Of a stretch of DNA of 44,369 bases, positions 1-8,394 are shown in pieces. A program made the position numbers and the translations under genes. The notes under the pieces were generated by a model. The model did not search any database and was not told the DNA's origin. It saw only the letters and a list, made by a program, of their open reading frames with translations. The DNA is taken from NCBI GenBank assembly GCA_002698575.1, contig NZZG01000051.1:1-44369 (forward strand), written 5' to 3'. This DNA comes from Pimelobacter sp. (lineage in GTDB: Bacteria; Actinomycetota; Actinomycetes; Propionibacteriales; Nocardioidaceae). Position 1 is the stretch's first letter. Every line of letters starts with the position of its first letter.

Positions 1-246
1 CTACGGTGCCGCGGAACCGTTCGCCGCGCTGGCTCCGTAGGCCGGTGCGCGGGGTGCGGCGGCCCGCAACCCCTCCGCCGTTCTCCTCGGCGGCCCGGTG
101 CCGCGGCGCGCGACGGCGACATCGCGCGCCGCACCGCTCAGGTGGACCGGACCGGTCGCTCGCGCGCGACCCTGTCGGGGCAGGTCCGGGTCGGCGACGA
201 GGTCGTCACGACCGGGCAGGTGGTCACGGCCGTGGCGGCAGGCTGA
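1..246 (+). CDS. Partial ORF, possible hotdog-thioesterase-like tail
   Basis: Frame 1 is open from the window edge to a TGA at 244-246. The last 40 codons (from about 121) have C or G at nearly every third position. They read as alternating beta-strand sequence (QVRVGDEVVTTGQVVTAV), resembling the last strands of a hotdog-fold thioesterase or MaoC-like protein. Codons before about 100 look less like coding sequence, so the reading frame may be shifted there, or the true gene may enter from another frame: frame 2 carries a separate stop at 38-40. The function is a guess from a short segment. The next 168 bp, to position 414, contain nothing I recognise. Confidence 0.3.
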   Translation, partial: LRCRGTVRRAGSVGRCAGCGGPQPLRRSPRRPGAAARDGDIARRTAQVDRTGRSRATLSGQVRVGDEVVTTGQVVTAVAAG

Positions 247-414
247 GGCCCGGCGCGGTCCACCCACCGACCGCGGCCTTCGCCGGGTCGAGGGGCTCCT
301 CGAGACTCGTGCCGAGATGGCAAGGCCCACCCGCCCTTCGCCATGTCGAGGCACGACAGCGCACTACATTCGACAGCGTGGGCGCAGACGTCATCGACTC
401 AGTGGCCCCGCGAC

Positions 415-1281
415 CTACAGCAGGCGTCCGCAGTGCGGCCACGGCGACCGCCCACGCTGCTGGTAGAGCAGCTTGGCCCGGTAGGTCTGCTCCGCCGCCG
501 AGGCGTTCGACGGCAGTCCGGAGCCACCGACCGAGCGCCAGGTGCCCGTGTTGAACTGGTAGAGCCCGTAGTAGCCGGCCGGGTTGACCGCACGCGGGTT
601 GCCCGAGGACTCGCAGTCGGCGAGCGCGCGCCAGTTGAGGTGACCGGTGCCCGGCACGCTGCGCGCCGTGGCACCGACCAGCACGCGGCGCGGCTTGGGC
701 GTCCGCATGACGCGCTTGGTGCGGTCGACGTCGACCACCTCGCGGTTGTGGCGGGTCTTGACGACGGTGATCTTGCGCAGTCCCGGACGACCCTTCGCCT
801 TCACCTTCCGTTGCCCGGGGCGCAGGTGCGAGACAGTGCGGGTGCGCGTCGGCCGCTCGATCATCGTGCGCCGCACGCGGACCTTGCGGTCGACGGCGAC
901 GAGCTGGACGGCATCTCCCTCGCGGAGCCGGCGCTTCTGCGAGCCCCGCATCGGCTTGCCGTCGCGCTTGACCCGGACCAGGTCGTTGCCGTCGTGGCTG
1001 ACGCCCTGGTCGTTCAGCAGCCTGCGCGCCCAGGTGCGTGTCGTCCGCACCGACCGGACGTCCTGGTTCCTCACCCGGAGCCGCACCCGGTGACCCAGGA
1101 CGGCTGGTGCCACGTCGTCGAGCCCGGCCTCGGTCGAGCTCGTCGGGGCGTCGGTCGGGGCAGCTGGTGGCGCCGATCCCTCGGGCCCGTCCGCGGTTGC
1201 GGGAGAGGCGAGCGGGACGGTCACGGCCAGGGCGGCTACCGCGCCGCCGGCAACGGCTCGCCGTACCTTGGGGTGAAGCAT
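415..1281 (-). CDS. Secreted Rpf/G5-domain lytic transglycosylase (resuscitation-promoting factor-like)
   Basis: A 288-residue exported protein. It has a signal peptide (residues 1 to about 34, ending SPATADG), a basic linker region, a G5-type domain (about 120-205) and a C-terminal Rpf/transglycosylase domain (about 215-288). The Rpf domain shows the catalytic glutamate in ADCESSGNP (E224), the YGLYQFNTGTW core, and two cysteines (223 and 284) placed for the family disulfide. Proteins of this family cleave peptidoglycan and promote regrowth of dormant actinobacteria. I start it at ATG 1281 because GAGGTG lies 5 nt upstream, and the longer upstream extension is not signal-peptide-like. It is divergent from fprA across a 250-bp intergenic region. 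The Rpf assignment is firm; the biological role is inferred from the family. Confidence 0.88.
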   Translation of the reverse strand: MLHPKVRRAVAGGAVAALAVTVPLASPATADGPEGSAPPAAPTDAPTSSTEAGLDDVAPAVLGHRVRLRVRNQDVRSVRTTRTWARRLLNDQGVSHDGNDLVRVKRDGKPMRGSQKRRLREGDAVQLVAVDRKVRVRRTMIERPTRTRTVSHLRPGQRKVKAKGRPGLRKITVVKTRHNREVVDVDRTKRVMRTPKPRRVLVGATARSVPGTGHLNWRALADCESSGNPRAVNPAGYYGLYQFNTGTWRSVGGSGLPSNASAAEQTYRAKLLYQQRGRSPWPHCGRLL

Positions 1282-1301
1282 GGACACCTCGAAACCTGTC
1301 G

Positions 1302-1318
1302 GGTCGCTGTGTGCGACC
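1302..1318 (-). other. Stem-loop in the rpf leader
   Basis: A perfect 6-bp inverted repeat (GGTCGC, 5-nt loop, GCGACC) lies 21 nt before the rpf-like start codon, within the probable 5' untranslated region. I looked for the c-di-AMP (ydaO-type) riboswitch that precedes many actinobacterial rpf genes and did not find its conserved blocks. The stem may simply affect translation. Confidence 0.3.
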
Positions 1319-1531
1319 GGCAGCCGCCCACCGTAGGTGCGTCGTCGGCGAGAACCACGGGATCCGGGTGTGCGTCTGCTCACGTGCTCCGTCGCGTACC
1401 CCGCAGACACAGGCCGCGATTGTGAGGTCACAGGCGCAGGTCGGGTACCGCGGAGGAGACCGCTCCCTGAGATTGGATGTGCGGCCTCACCGGAGGCTGC
1501 CCGCAATCCAGGTCCAGCAGGAGTGATCACC

Positions 1532-2872
1532 ATGCGCAGCATCCGCGTCGCCGTCGTCGGAGCAGGTCCGGCCGGCATCTATGCAGCCGACATCCTCACC
1601 AAGGAGCACGCCGAGGTCAGCGTCGACCTGATCGAGCGACTCCCCGCCCCGTACGGGCTGGTGCGCTACGGGGTCGCTCCCGACCACCCGCGGATCAAGG
1701 AGATCGTCAAGGCGCTGCGGCGGGTGCTGTCGCGCGACGGCATCCGCTTCCTCGGCAACGTCGAGTACGGCACCGACATCAAGCTGAGCGACCTGCAGCG
1801 CTCCTACGACGCGGTGATCTTCTCGACCGGCGCGATGACCGACCGCGACCTCGACGTGCCTGGAGTCGACCTCCCCGGCAGCCACGGCGCGGCCGACTTC
1901 GTGTCCTGGTACGCCGGGCACCCCGACGTGCCTGCCGACTGGCCGCTCGAGGCTCGTGAGGTCGCCGTGATCGGCGCCGGGAACGTCGCCCTCGACGTCG
2001 CCCGGATGCTCGCCAAGCCGGCCGACGAGCAGCTCGCCACCGAGATCGCCGACAACGTCCACCAGGGACTGGCACTCAACCAGGCGCGCGACATCCACGT
2101 GTTCGCACGCCGCGGACCGGCGCAGATCAAGTTCACGCCGATGGAGCTGCGCGAGCTGTCGCACTCCCCCGAGGTCGACGTCATCGTCCACCCGGAGGGC
2201 TTCGAGATCGACGAGGCCAGCCAGCAGGCGATCGCCGGCAACAAGGGAGTGCGCCTGGTGGTCGACACCTTGCTCAAGCACGTCGACTCCGAGCCCACGG
2301 ACGCCTCGCGACGCATCCACATCCACCTGTGCCAGGCACCGGTGGAGGTCCTCGGCGAGGAGCGCGTCGAGGGGCTGCGCACCGAGATCACCGAGCTGCA
2401 GGGCGACGGGACCGTCCGCGGCACCGGACAGTACGTCGACACGCCCGTGCAAGCGGTCTACCGCGCCGTCGGCTACCGCTCGACCCAGCTCGTCGACCTC
2501 CCCTTCGACCAGGCGGGCGGGGTGATCCCCAACGCCGAGGGGCGCGTCCTCGACCTCGACGGCACCCCGATCCCCGGCACCTACGTCACCGGCTGGATCA
2601 AGCGCGGCCCGATCGGACTGATCGGGCACACCAAGTCGGACGCCGCCCAGACCGTCGCCCACCTGCTGAGCGACCTCGACCAGCTCCCCGTGCCCGAGTC
2701 GTCCTACCCCGACGCCCTGCTCACCCACCTCGCCGATCGCGGCGTCGAGGTCGTCACCTGGGACGGCTTCGAGCGCCTCGACGCCCACGAGGTCGCGCTG
2801 GGCGAGGCCGCCGGTCGAGAGCGGATCAAGGTCGTTGCGCGCGAGGAGATGCTGCGCGCCACGCGTGGGTGA
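1532..2872 (+). CDS. fprA: Ferredoxin/adrenodoxin-type NADP+ reductase
   Basis: A 446-residue flavoprotein of the adrenodoxin-reductase/FprA family. It passes electrons between NADPH and ferredoxins, typically to feed cytochromes P450 or iron metabolism. An N-terminal FAD Rossmann motif (G10-A-G12-P-A-G15) is followed by the family signature PYGLVRYGVAPDHP. An NADP-binding loop (G148-A-G150-N-V-A) and the C-terminal flavin-contact segment GWIKRGPIGLIGHTK are also present. The length matches mycobacterial FprA. ATG 1532 is chosen because CAGGAG precedes it by about 10 nt; the in-frame extension upstream has no such signal and would run into the divergent rpf promoter region. It is monocistronic as far as I can see. 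Confidence 0.93.
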   Translation: MRSIRVAVVGAGPAGIYAADILTKEHAEVSVDLIERLPAPYGLVRYGVAPDHPRIKEIVKALRRVLSRDGIRFLGNVEYGTDIKLSDLQRSYDAVIFSTGAMTDRDLDVPGVDLPGSHGAADFVSWYAGHPDVPADWPLEAREVAVIGAGNVALDVARMLAKPADEQLATEIADNVHQGLALNQARDIHVFARRGPAQIKFTPMELRELSHSPEVDVIVHPEGFEIDEASQQAIAGNKGVRLVVDTLLKHVDSEPTDASRRIHIHLCQAPVEVLGEERVEGLRTEITELQGDGTVRGTGQYVDTPVQAVYRAVGYRSTQLVDLPFDQAGGVIPNAEGRVLDLDGTPIPGTYVTGWIKRGPIGLIGHTKSDAAQTVAHLLSDLDQLPVPESSYPDALLTHLADRGVEVVTWDGFERLDAHEVALGEAAGRERIKVVAREEMLRATRG

Positions 2873-2942
2873 GCGTGTCCGGCCATCGACCTGACCGCCC
2901 CCCACCACCCCTGACGGGGAGCCCAAGCGCGGCGGCGATCTC

Positions 2943-2948
2943 TAGGGT
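2943..2948 (+). promoter_or_regulatory. Leaderless -10 box (TAGGGT) for the 2955 gene
   Basis: TAGGGT fits TANNNT and ends 6 nt before ATG 2955, the spacing expected for a leaderless mRNA starting at or next to the A of the ATG. GAGG also lies 1 nt before the ATG, too close to act as a normal ribosome binding site. Confidence 0.5.
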
Positions 2949-2954
2949 CGAGGC

Positions 2955-3392
2955 ATGAGCTATGCGATGAGCCGCCTGATGAGCACCGCGACCGCGTCGT
3001 ACGCAGGGTTCTGCTTCGCCCGTCCCGAGCACCTCGGCGAGGCGCTCGGCGCCGACAAGCACGAGCAGCCGGGCTACGACCTGCTGGCCAACGTCTTCGG
3101 CGTCCGCGACCTGGCGATTAGCACCTTCGGCATCCTGGGCCGCTCGGACCGGACGGTGCGCACCGCGATGTGGATCCGGATCGCCTGCGACGTCGGCGAC
3201 GGGGTCGTCCTGGCCTCCCGCGTCGACGACGACGGGGCCAAGGCGAAGGTCCTCGGCGCCACCATGACGTGGGGCACGCTCAACTTCCTCGCGCTGCACC
3301 TCGACAAGCGCCGCGCTCGGCGCGTTGCGGCTGCCAAGTCGGTCGCGTCAGCAACGGGCTCGGTCGCGCGCACAGTCACTCCTGGACGATGA
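2955..3392 (+). CDS. Small conserved membrane protein (DUF4267-like)
   Basis: A 145-residue protein with three or four hydrophobic stretches (about 10-22, 48-62, 72-90, 100-115) and a basic tail rich in Arg, Ala and Ser. The pattern of an early Gly/Phe-rich segment, a VFGVRDLAISTFG block and the WIRIACDVGD block resembles small DUF4267-type membrane proteins, whose function is not established. It follows fprA on the same strand after 82 bp but has its own likely leaderless promoter, so an operon is not indicated. The family call is from memory of the pattern. Confidence 0.7.
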   Translation: MSYAMSRLMSTATASYAGFCFARPEHLGEALGADKHEQPGYDLLANVFGVRDLAISTFGILGRSDRTVRTAMWIRIACDVGDGVVLASRVDDDGAKAKVLGATMTWGTLNFLALHLDKRRARRVAAAKSVASATGSVARTVTPGR

Positions 3393-3674
3393 GCACATCG
3401 TTTCACGTGCGAACGCGCCTCGGACGTCGCTGAACCACTCACACCCGCACCACCCGAGCGTCGCTGGTGAGATCTGCCGTGATTCATACCGCGGGGCGCT
3501 CCATAGCGCCAGCAGCCACCGACGTCGACCGGACGAGGTGGCTGCCGGGCTTCGCACAACAGGATTCACCATCGAGGCTGAACTGTTCATGCGACCCGAT
3601 GAGGAGGCCGCCGGCGCGATCATCCTCGCGCGAGGTCCGACCCTGGCTCGCCGCAGAGCGATCCGTCTCGACAT
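3393..3674. other. Gene-poor stretch before tRNA-Arg
   Basis: About 280 bp between the membrane protein and the tRNA terminator. Its A+T content is higher than that of neighbouring genes, and no intact gene, repeat or promoter was found apart from the degraded coding fragment listed separately at 3529-3639. Confidence 0.5.
3529..3639 (+). pseudogene. Remnant of a SAM-dependent methyltransferase C-terminus
   Basis: One frame encodes about 37 residues (including GLRTTGFTIEAELFMRPDEE and AGAIILARGP) that match the usual end of class I SAM-dependent methyltransferases. In those proteins a 'GF-x-V-E-A' strand is followed by a charged turn and a terminal 'A-I-L-L-A-R' strand. No methyltransferase core (glycine-rich SAM loop) is visible upstream, and the frame has no convincing start. 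The codon bias is weaker than in nearby genes, so I read this as a decayed fragment. A chance resemblance cannot be excluded. Confidence 0.35.
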
Positions 3675-3720
3675 GAAAGAGGCCCCTGATGCGCGCTTGC
3701 GCGGGTCAGGGGCTTCTTTC
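3675..3720 (-). terminator. Strong hairpin terminator downstream of tRNA-Arg
   Basis: A 15-bp stem (3675-3689 paired with 3706-3720, one G-T wobble) encloses a GC-rich inner stem-loop. A-rich and T-rich ends (GAAAGA / TTCTTTC) let it work in both directions. It starts 6 nt past the 3' end of the tRNA-Arg gene and is most simply that gene's terminator. Confidence 0.8.
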
Positions 3721-3726
3721 GTTCTG

Positions 3727-3799
3727 CGCGCCTGTAGGGATTCGAACCCCAAACCTTCTGATCCGTAGTCAGATGCTCTATCCGTTGAGCTACAGGCGC
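3727..3799 (-). tRNA. tRNA-Arg (anticodon ACG)
   Basis: The minus strand folds into a complete 73-nt cloverleaf: acceptor GCGCCTG/CAGGCGC, D-arm GCTC...GAGC, anticodon stem TCTGA/TCAGA with loop CTACGGA (anticodon ACG), and T-loop TTCGAAT. ACG is normally modified to ICG and reads CGU, CGC and CGA, the main arginine codons of a GC-rich genome. The 3' CCA is not encoded. Confidence 0.97.
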
Positions 3800-4003
3800 A
3801 GGCCCCACGACGTTCCCGCGAGGACTGAACGAGGATAGCCGAGGTGCGGGGCGATGCGTAATCGAGTTGCCTCGCACCCGACACGGCCAGGGCGCGTGTG
3901 GCGTGGGTCACCGACGCTTGATCGATCCAATATGCGCTGTCTCGACCCGTGGATACCCTCGCTGGGCGCCTGCAACGACGCCGCGCGATCGATCACTGCT
4001 CCA

Positions 4004-4015
4004 CGACGTACGTCG
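4004..4015. promoter_or_regulatory. Perfect 12-bp palindrome upstream of pckG
   Basis: CGACGTACGTCG is a perfect palindrome ending 17 nt before the pckG start codon and just upstream of its AAAGGA ribosome binding site. It could be an operator for a dimeric regulator of gluconeogenesis. It is short and GC-biased, so chance occurrence is possible. Confidence 0.25.
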
Positions 4016-4032
4016 CGACCAAAGGACCACGG

Positions 4033-5883
4033 ATGACCGCCACGCAGGACGCCAGCAGCACGCTCGACAGCGCTGAGTTCCCCACGACCCACCAGGGCAT
4101 CATCGACTTCGTCATCGAGGTCGCCGAGATGACCCAGCCGGACGCCATCCACTGGTGCACCGGCTCGGACGAGGAGTGGGAGCAGCTCACCACCGCACTC
4201 GAGGGCACCGGCACCTTCACCCGGCTCAACCCGGCGATCAAGCCCAACTCGTTCTACGCCGCCAGCGACCCTATCGACGTCGCGCGCGTCGAGGACCGCA
4301 CCTACATCTGCTCGGTCGACGAGAAGGACTGCGGGCCCACCAACAACTGGATGGACCCCTCCGAGATGAAGGCCAAGATGCGCGGGCTGTACGCCGGCTG
4401 CATGAAGGGCCGCACCATGTACGTCATCCCGTTCGTGATGGGTCACCTCGAGGCCGAGTCCCCGATGTTCGGCATCGAGCTCACCGACTCCGCCTACGTC
4501 ACCGCCTCGATGCGCGTGATGGCCCGGATGGGCACCCACGTCCTCGACAAGCTCACCGAGCTCGACGCCCCCTTCGTCCAGGCCGTCCACTCGGTCGGCA
4601 TGCCGCTCGCCGAGGGCCAGGCCGACGTCGCCTGGCCGTGCAACGACACCAAGTACATCGTGCAGTTCCCCGAGGAGCGCACCATCTGGTCCTTCGGCTC
4701 CGGGTACGGCGGCAACGCGCTGCTCGGCAAGAAGTGCTACGCCCTGCGCATCGCCTCGGTGATGGCGCGCGACGAGGGCTGGCTGGCCGAGCACATGCTC
4801 ATCCTCAAGCTCACCAGCCCCGCCGGCGTCACCAAGTACGTCGCCGCCGCGTTCCCCAGCGCGTGCGGCAAGACGAACCTCGCCATGCTCGAGCCGACCA
4901 TCCCGGGCTGGAAGGTCGAGGCCATCGGCGACGACATCGCCTGGATGCGGATCGGCGAGGACGGCCGCCTGTGGGCGGTCAACCCCGAGTACGGCTTCTT
5001 CGGCGTCGCGCCCGGCACCAACAACCACACCAACCCCAACGCGATGAAGACCATCGACAAGGGCAACTCGGTCTTCACCAACGTCGCGCTCACCCCCGAC
5101 GGTGACGTCTGGTGGGAGGGCCTGGAGAACCCGCCCGCCACCGCGAAGTCGTGGAAGGGCGAGGACTGGACCCCGGAGAGCGACTTCGTATCCAGCCACC
5201 CCAACTCCCGCTACTGCACGCCGATCAAGCAGTGCGACATCCTCGCGGCCGAGTTCGACGACCCGCGAGGCGTCCCGATCGACGCGATCATCTTCGGCGG
5301 TCGCCGCAAGACCACGGTGCCGTTGGTCTTCGAGTCGCGCGACTGGACCCACGGCACCTTCCTCGGCGCCACCCTGTCGAGCGAGACGACGGCCGCGGCG
5401 ACCGGCGCGGTGGGCGTCGTACGGCGTGACCCGATGGCGATGCTGCCCTTCATCGGCTACAACGCCGGCGACTACTTCGGCCACTGGATCAACATCGGCA
5501 AGGACAACGACGCCGCCAAGCTGCCGAGGATCTTCTACGTCAACTGGTTCCGCAGGGAGCAGCAGGACGACGGCGACTACGGATCCTTCCTGTGGCCCGG
5601 CTTCGGCGAGAACTCCCGCGTCCTGAAGTGGATCGTCGAGCGCATCGACGGCCAGGCCGCCGCGGTCGAGACCTCCATCGGCCACGTGCCCACGCCCGAC
5701 TCCCTCGACCTCGAGGGCCTCGACATGACGACCGAAGCCCTCCAGGCCGCCCTCGCGGTCGACGACGAGGAGTGGAAGGCCGAGCTGCCGCAGATCCAGG
5801 AGTGGTTCGAGAAGTTCGGCGACGACCTGCCGGCCGTCCTCTGGACCGAGCTCGACGGCCTGCGCGCCCGCCTCGGCGCCTGA
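4033..5883 (+). CDS. pckG: Phosphoenolpyruvate carboxykinase (GTP)
   Basis: A 616-residue enzyme catalysing oxaloacetate + GTP to PEP + GDP + CO2, the entry step of gluconeogenesis from TCA intermediates. The GTP-type kinase loop with its reactive cysteine is present (SACGKTN, C278), as are the RKTTVPLV block, the NNW/GPTNNW region and the [15 protein letters not shown] motif near the C-terminus. The length is typical of GTP-PEPCK and clearly different from the ATP-type enzyme. The start is ATG 4033, preceded by AAAGGA at 4021-4026. It is a single-gene unit, with a 12-bp palindrome in its leader and a hairpin terminator shared with the convergent NYN gene. Confidence 0.97.
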   Translation: MTATQDASSTLDSAEFPTTHQGIIDFVIEVAEMTQPDAIHWCTGSDEEWEQLTTALEGTGTFTRLNPAIKPNSFYAASDPIDVARVEDRTYICSVDEKDCGPTNNWMDPSEMKAKMRGLYAGCMKGRTMYVIPFVMGHLEAESPMFGIELTDSAYVTASMRVMARMGTHVLDKLTELDAPFVQAVHSVGMPLAEGQADVAWPCNDTKYIVQFPEERTIWSFGSGYGGNALLGKKCYALRIASVMARDEGWLAEHMLILKLTSPAGVTKYVAAAFPSACGKTNLAMLEPTIPGWKVEAIGDDIAWMRIGEDGRLWAVNPEYGFFGVAPGTNNHTNPNAMKTIDKGNSVFTNVALTPDGDVWWEGLENPPATAKSWKGEDWTPESDFVSSHPNSRYCTPIKQCDILAAEFDDPRGVPIDAIIFGGRRKTTVPLVFESRDWTHGTFLGATLSSETTAAATGAVGVVRRDPMAMLPFIGYNAGDYFGHWINIGKDNDAAKLPRIFYVNWFRREQQDDGDYGSFLWPGFGENSRVLKWIVERIDGQAAAVETSIGHVPTPDSLDLEGLDMTTEALQAALAVDDEEWKAELPQIQEWFEKFGDDLPAVLWTELDGLRARLGA

Positions 5884-5906
5884 GCCGCCGGATCCCCGAG
5901 GAACCC

Positions 5907-5936
5907 GCCGCCACCGTCAGCGTCGACGGTGGCGGC
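5907..5936. terminator. Perfect 12-bp hairpin between convergent pckG and the NYN gene
   Basis: GCCGCCACCGTC and its exact complement enclose a 6-nt loop in the 71-bp gap between two convergent genes. There is no T-tract, as is usual for high-GC actinobacterial terminators, and it can serve either strand. Confidence 0.7.
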
Positions 5937-5954
5937 GCTCAGCCGTGAGCTCGC

Positions 5955-6983
5955 TCAGGCGCTCTCGTCGTACAGCTCCCAGAACCGGTGGCGCAGCTCG
6001 AAGCGCACCGTGTCGTTGAGGTCGTAGACGCCCAGCGCGTCGGAGAGGTCGAGCAGCAGGGCCTTGTCGATCTCCCGCGGGATCGACGGTCGACCTCGCA
6101 GCAAGGCCTCCAGGTCCTCCTCCGCCGCGCTCTTGCGCAGCGACGTCAACAGGTTGGTCACCACGGCACTGACGTGCTCGGCGACGTCGTCGGGTCCGGC
6201 GTACCCACCCACGATGTGGGAGGGCTGGCCGGTGGCCCCGGAGTAGGCGAGCACCGCCGCGGGCGCGACCGGCGGAGCCGGCGGGTGCGGGCGCTTGCCG
6301 GCGAGGTCGAGCGGGCTCGGCACGTGCGGCGCCGGTACGACGCGCGCCGCGGCCGCCGCGGCGGGTCGCTCCCCTGCGGCCGGCCTCTGCTGGCCGGCAG
6401 GCTCGCCGGGCGGCGGAGCCGGCACCGGCACCGGCCGCTCCTTCTTCATCACGGTGTCGTCGATCGTGGCCGCGTGGATGGTGGTCAGCTCGTCGGCGGC
6501 GCGCACCAGGTGCCGGCTGACGCCGTGCGGACGACCGCTGGAGTGCGGCACGCCGAGCACGATCACCTGCACGCCGTGCACCTGCGCCTCCTCGACGGCC
6601 TCGGTCAGGTCGTCGTCGCCGGAGACCAAGAGGAAGACGTCGGCCGCCGCGTTGCGGGCGTGGGTGACCAGGTCGAGCCCGATCCGCAGGTCGACGCCCT
6701 TCTGCTGCCCGTCGACCCCGAACCGGCCGAGCCGGAGCTTGACCTTCGCCAGCTCCCCGATCCGACCCTGCTGGGCATCGGGCACGCCGTCCTTGGCGGA
6801 GTCGTACCAGTGCACCCGCAGCAGCGGCAGGCCGGACAGCTCCTCGGCCTGCTTGATCAGCCCGTCGACCAGCGGCCCGTACTCGACGTGCACGCCGTTG
6901 CGCAGGGACGTGCCCGAGACCCGGGTCGCGGCCGAGGCGAGCAGGTAGCCGGCGTCGACGTACAGGGCGCAGTTGGACCTCAT
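5955..6983 (-). CDS. NYN-domain (PIN-like) putative ribonuclease
   Basis: A 342-residue protein. Residues 1 to about 180 form a NYN/LabA (DUF88-type) domain with the expected acidic residues: D10 in ALYVDAGYL, the Asp of LRIGLDLVTHA, and SGDDDL. This is followed by a Pro/Ala-rich linker (about 185-245) and a C-terminal helical domain (about 255-342) ending FWELYDESA. NYN proteins are metal-dependent RNases or RNA-binding proteins; the RNA target here is unknown. The C-terminal domain could be an OST-HTH-like or other adaptor module, which I cannot name with confidence. ATG 6983 is divergent from the PLD/LuxR regulator with 137 bp between them, and a CATCCT box lies 6 nt upstream. Confidence 0.82.
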   Translation of the reverse strand: MRSNCALYVDAGYLLASAATRVSGTSLRNGVHVEYGPLVDGLIKQAEELSGLPLLRVHWYDSAKDGVPDAQQGRIGELAKVKLRLGRFGVDGQQKGVDLRIGLDLVTHARNAAADVFLLVSGDDDLTEAVEEAQVHGVQVIVLGVPHSSGRPHGVSRHLVRAADELTTIHAATIDDTVMKKERPVPVPAPPPGEPAGQQRPAAGERPAAAAAARVVPAPHVPSPLDLAGKRPHPPAPPVAPAAVLAYSGATGQPSHIVGGYAGPDDVAEHVSAVVTNLLTSLRKSAAEEDLEALLRGRPSIPREIDKALLLDLSDALGVYDLNDTVRFELRHRFWELYDESA

Positions 6984-7120
6984 GACCCCAGGATGTCAGC
7001 CGCTGGCGAGCACCGGCACCTCCCGAGGCATCGGCGCCCGGCGGCCGAGGACGGGACCGGCCCGGCGGCGGGGCCAGGAGAAGCCGAGCGCGGTGCGCGG
7101 CCCTGTGCGACGATGCGCTC

Positions 7121-8140
7121 ATGTCCTACGGTCCCGACGATCGTGCGCTCTTCGAGTCCGGCGCCGCCGCGTTGTACGACGACATCACCTCGGCCCAGGG
7201 ACTGGCCGCCGACAGTCCGCGCATCGCCGACGGCGGGCCCGACCGGCCCGCGCACGACCTGCTGGTCAGTCTCGGACTGCTGCAGCTGGACACGACGACC
7301 GACACCTGGCTGCCGGTCGACCCCTCCACGGTGCAGTCACGCGTCGTCTCGCCGCTGAGCACCGAGGCCACCAAGCTGCTCGAGGAGTCCTCGCAGTGGT
7401 CGCGGGCCTTCAACGGCCTGACCCAGTCGTGGCGCCGCTCGCCGCTGGCCCAGGGCCAGGGGCAGGGCCCGTTCACGTACCTGCGGGACGAGGCGATCGG
7501 TCCCTACCTGTCGACGCTGATCGCGGAGGCGGAGTTCGAGCTGATCACCGCTCAGCCGCAGAGCGGTCGCGACGCCCAGACGGTGGCCGGCGCCGTGCTC
7601 CGCGACACCGCGGCGCTGGACCGCGGCATCAAGATGCGCACGCTCTACCAGCACAGCGCCCGGCGCAGCACCTTCACGCACAAGTATGTCGCCGAGGTCA
7701 CCGAGCGCGGTGCCGAGGTCCGCACGCTCGACGAGTTCTTCAAGCGGATGATCATGATCGACCGCCGCGTCGCGGTGATCCCGGCGAGCGAGGACAACCG
7801 CAGCGCCGTCGCGGTCAGCGAGCCGTCGGTCGTCGACTTCCTGGTCGACATGTTCGAGCGCACCTGGGAGCGTGCGCGGCCGTTCACCTCTCGGGACACG
7901 TCGATGCTGAAGTCCATCGCGATCGAGCAACGCTCGATGACGATCCGGATGCTCATCGAGGGTCACTCCGACCCGGTGAGCGCCAAGCGGCTCGGCGTGA
8001 GTCCACGCACCTACGCCGGCTACATCGCCGACCTCAAGACGGAGTACGAGGCCGAGACCCGCTTCCAGCTGGGGTACACGATGGGCGAGGCCGGGGTCTC
8101 GGGCCACGCCGAGGCCGACGACGCCTCGGTCGAGGACTGA
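7121..8140 (+). CDS. PLD-fold sensor / LuxR-type HTH transcriptional regulator
   Basis: A 339-residue one-component regulator. Residues 1 to about 90 look like a winged-helix or TrmB-like N-terminus. Residues about 120-255 resemble a phospholipase-D-like fold without the HKD catalytic pair (IKMRTLYQHSARRSTFTHKY and EVRTLDEFFKRMIMIDRRVA). Residues about 275-325 are a LuxR-type helix-turn-helix (IRMLIEGHSDPVSAKRLGVS followed by a recognition helix and RFQLGYTMGE). Such regulators are common in actinobacteria and mostly uncharacterised. It is convergent with a tiny secreted-peptide gene 101 bp away, an arrangement suggesting that the peptide could be its signal or target. That link is inference. 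The start is ATG 7121; GACGAT lies 6 nt upstream. Confidence 0.82.
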   Translation: MSYGPDDRALFESGAAALYDDITSAQGLAADSPRIADGGPDRPAHDLLVSLGLLQLDTTTDTWLPVDPSTVQSRVVSPLSTEATKLLEESSQWSRAFNGLTQSWRRSPLAQGQGQGPFTYLRDEAIGPYLSTLIAEAEFELITAQPQSGRDAQTVAGAVLRDTAALDRGIKMRTLYQHSARRSTFTHKYVAEVTERGAEVRTLDEFFKRMIMIDRRVAVIPASEDNRSAVAVSEPSVVDFLVDMFERTWERARPFTSRDTSMLKSIAIEQRSMTIRMLIEGHSDPVSAKRLGVSPRTYAGYIADLKTEYEAETRFQLGYTMGEAGVSGHAEADDASVED

Positions 8141-8172
8141 AAGCTGCACTGACCCGGCCCTCAGTCGTCCTG

Positions 8173-8227
8173 CGTCGACCCTCGGTCGACGTCGCGGAGA
8201 CCTGTCGGGCCCGGCACTGCCGGGCCC
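8173..8227. terminator. Two tandem perfect hairpins between regulator and peptide gene
   Basis: The first hairpin is CGTCGACC-ctc-GGTCGACG at 8173-8191. The second is GGGCCCGGC-act-GCCGGGCCC at 8207-8227. They fill the gap between two convergent genes and most likely insulate each transcript from the other. Confidence 0.7.
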
Positions 8228-8241
8228 GCCATCAGGCTAGG

Positions 8242-8388
8242 TCAGGGCTTGCCGCCGCCACCGGTCTTGCACCAGCCACCACAACCCCACGCGCTGTCGG
8301 CGGCGGAGGCGGGCGTCACGACGCCGACGAGACCCAGAGTCAACATGCCGGCGGCCGTTGCGAGGGCGAACTTACGAGCGATCTTCAT
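8242..8388 (-). CDS. Small secreted Gly/Trp/Cys peptide precursor (48 aa)
   Basis: ATG 8388 to TGA 8242 encodes 48 residues. A textbook signal peptide (basic MKIARKF, hydrophobic core, TPASA cleavage motif) is followed by a mature tail of about 19 residues, ADSAWGCGGWCKTGGGGKP, with two cysteines, two tryptophans and many glycines. The third-position GC bias supports real coding. An alternative TTG start two codons upstream (8394) fits better with GAGGAAG, which would lie 7 nt away rather than 13. The tail suggests an exported signal peptide, a small bacteriocin, or a disulfide- or thioether-modified peptide. No modifying enzyme or dedicated exporter is adjacent, which favours Sec export and a signalling role with the regulator at 7121-8140. 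Function unknown. Confidence 0.7.
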   Translation of the reverse strand: MKIARKFALATAAGMLTLGLVGVVTPASAADSAWGCGGWCKTGGGGKP

Positions 8389-8394
8389 CTTCAA

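Noticed and set aside
1421..1432. TGTGA-GG-TCACA dyad between rpf and fprA, resembling a Crp/GlxR site
   Set aside because: Crp-type sites need six bases between the half-sites; here there are two, so binding in the usual way is not expected.
1282..1531. c-di-AMP (ydaO-type) riboswitch expected upstream of an rpf gene
   Set aside because: The conserved blocks of that riboswitch are not visible in the leader on the minus strand; only a small stem-loop was found.
1487..2926. Long antisense open frame (479 codons) opposite fprA
   Set aside because: It is a GC-bias shadow of fprA with no family signature and biased codon positions that belong to the sense gene.
3393..3830. Integration (att) site at tRNA-Arg
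   Set aside because: I looked for a second copy of the tRNA 3' end nearby and for an integrase gene and saw neither.
3790..5685. 631-codon antisense open frame opposite pckG
   Set aside because: High-GC genes commonly leave the antisense frame open; the protein is low in complexity and contains the tRNA-Arg region.
8242..8388. Lanthipeptide, lasso or other RiPP precursor
   Set aside because: The peptide has a Sec signal and no modification enzyme, leader peptidase or dedicated transporter gene is nearby, so a standard RiPP cluster is not supported.
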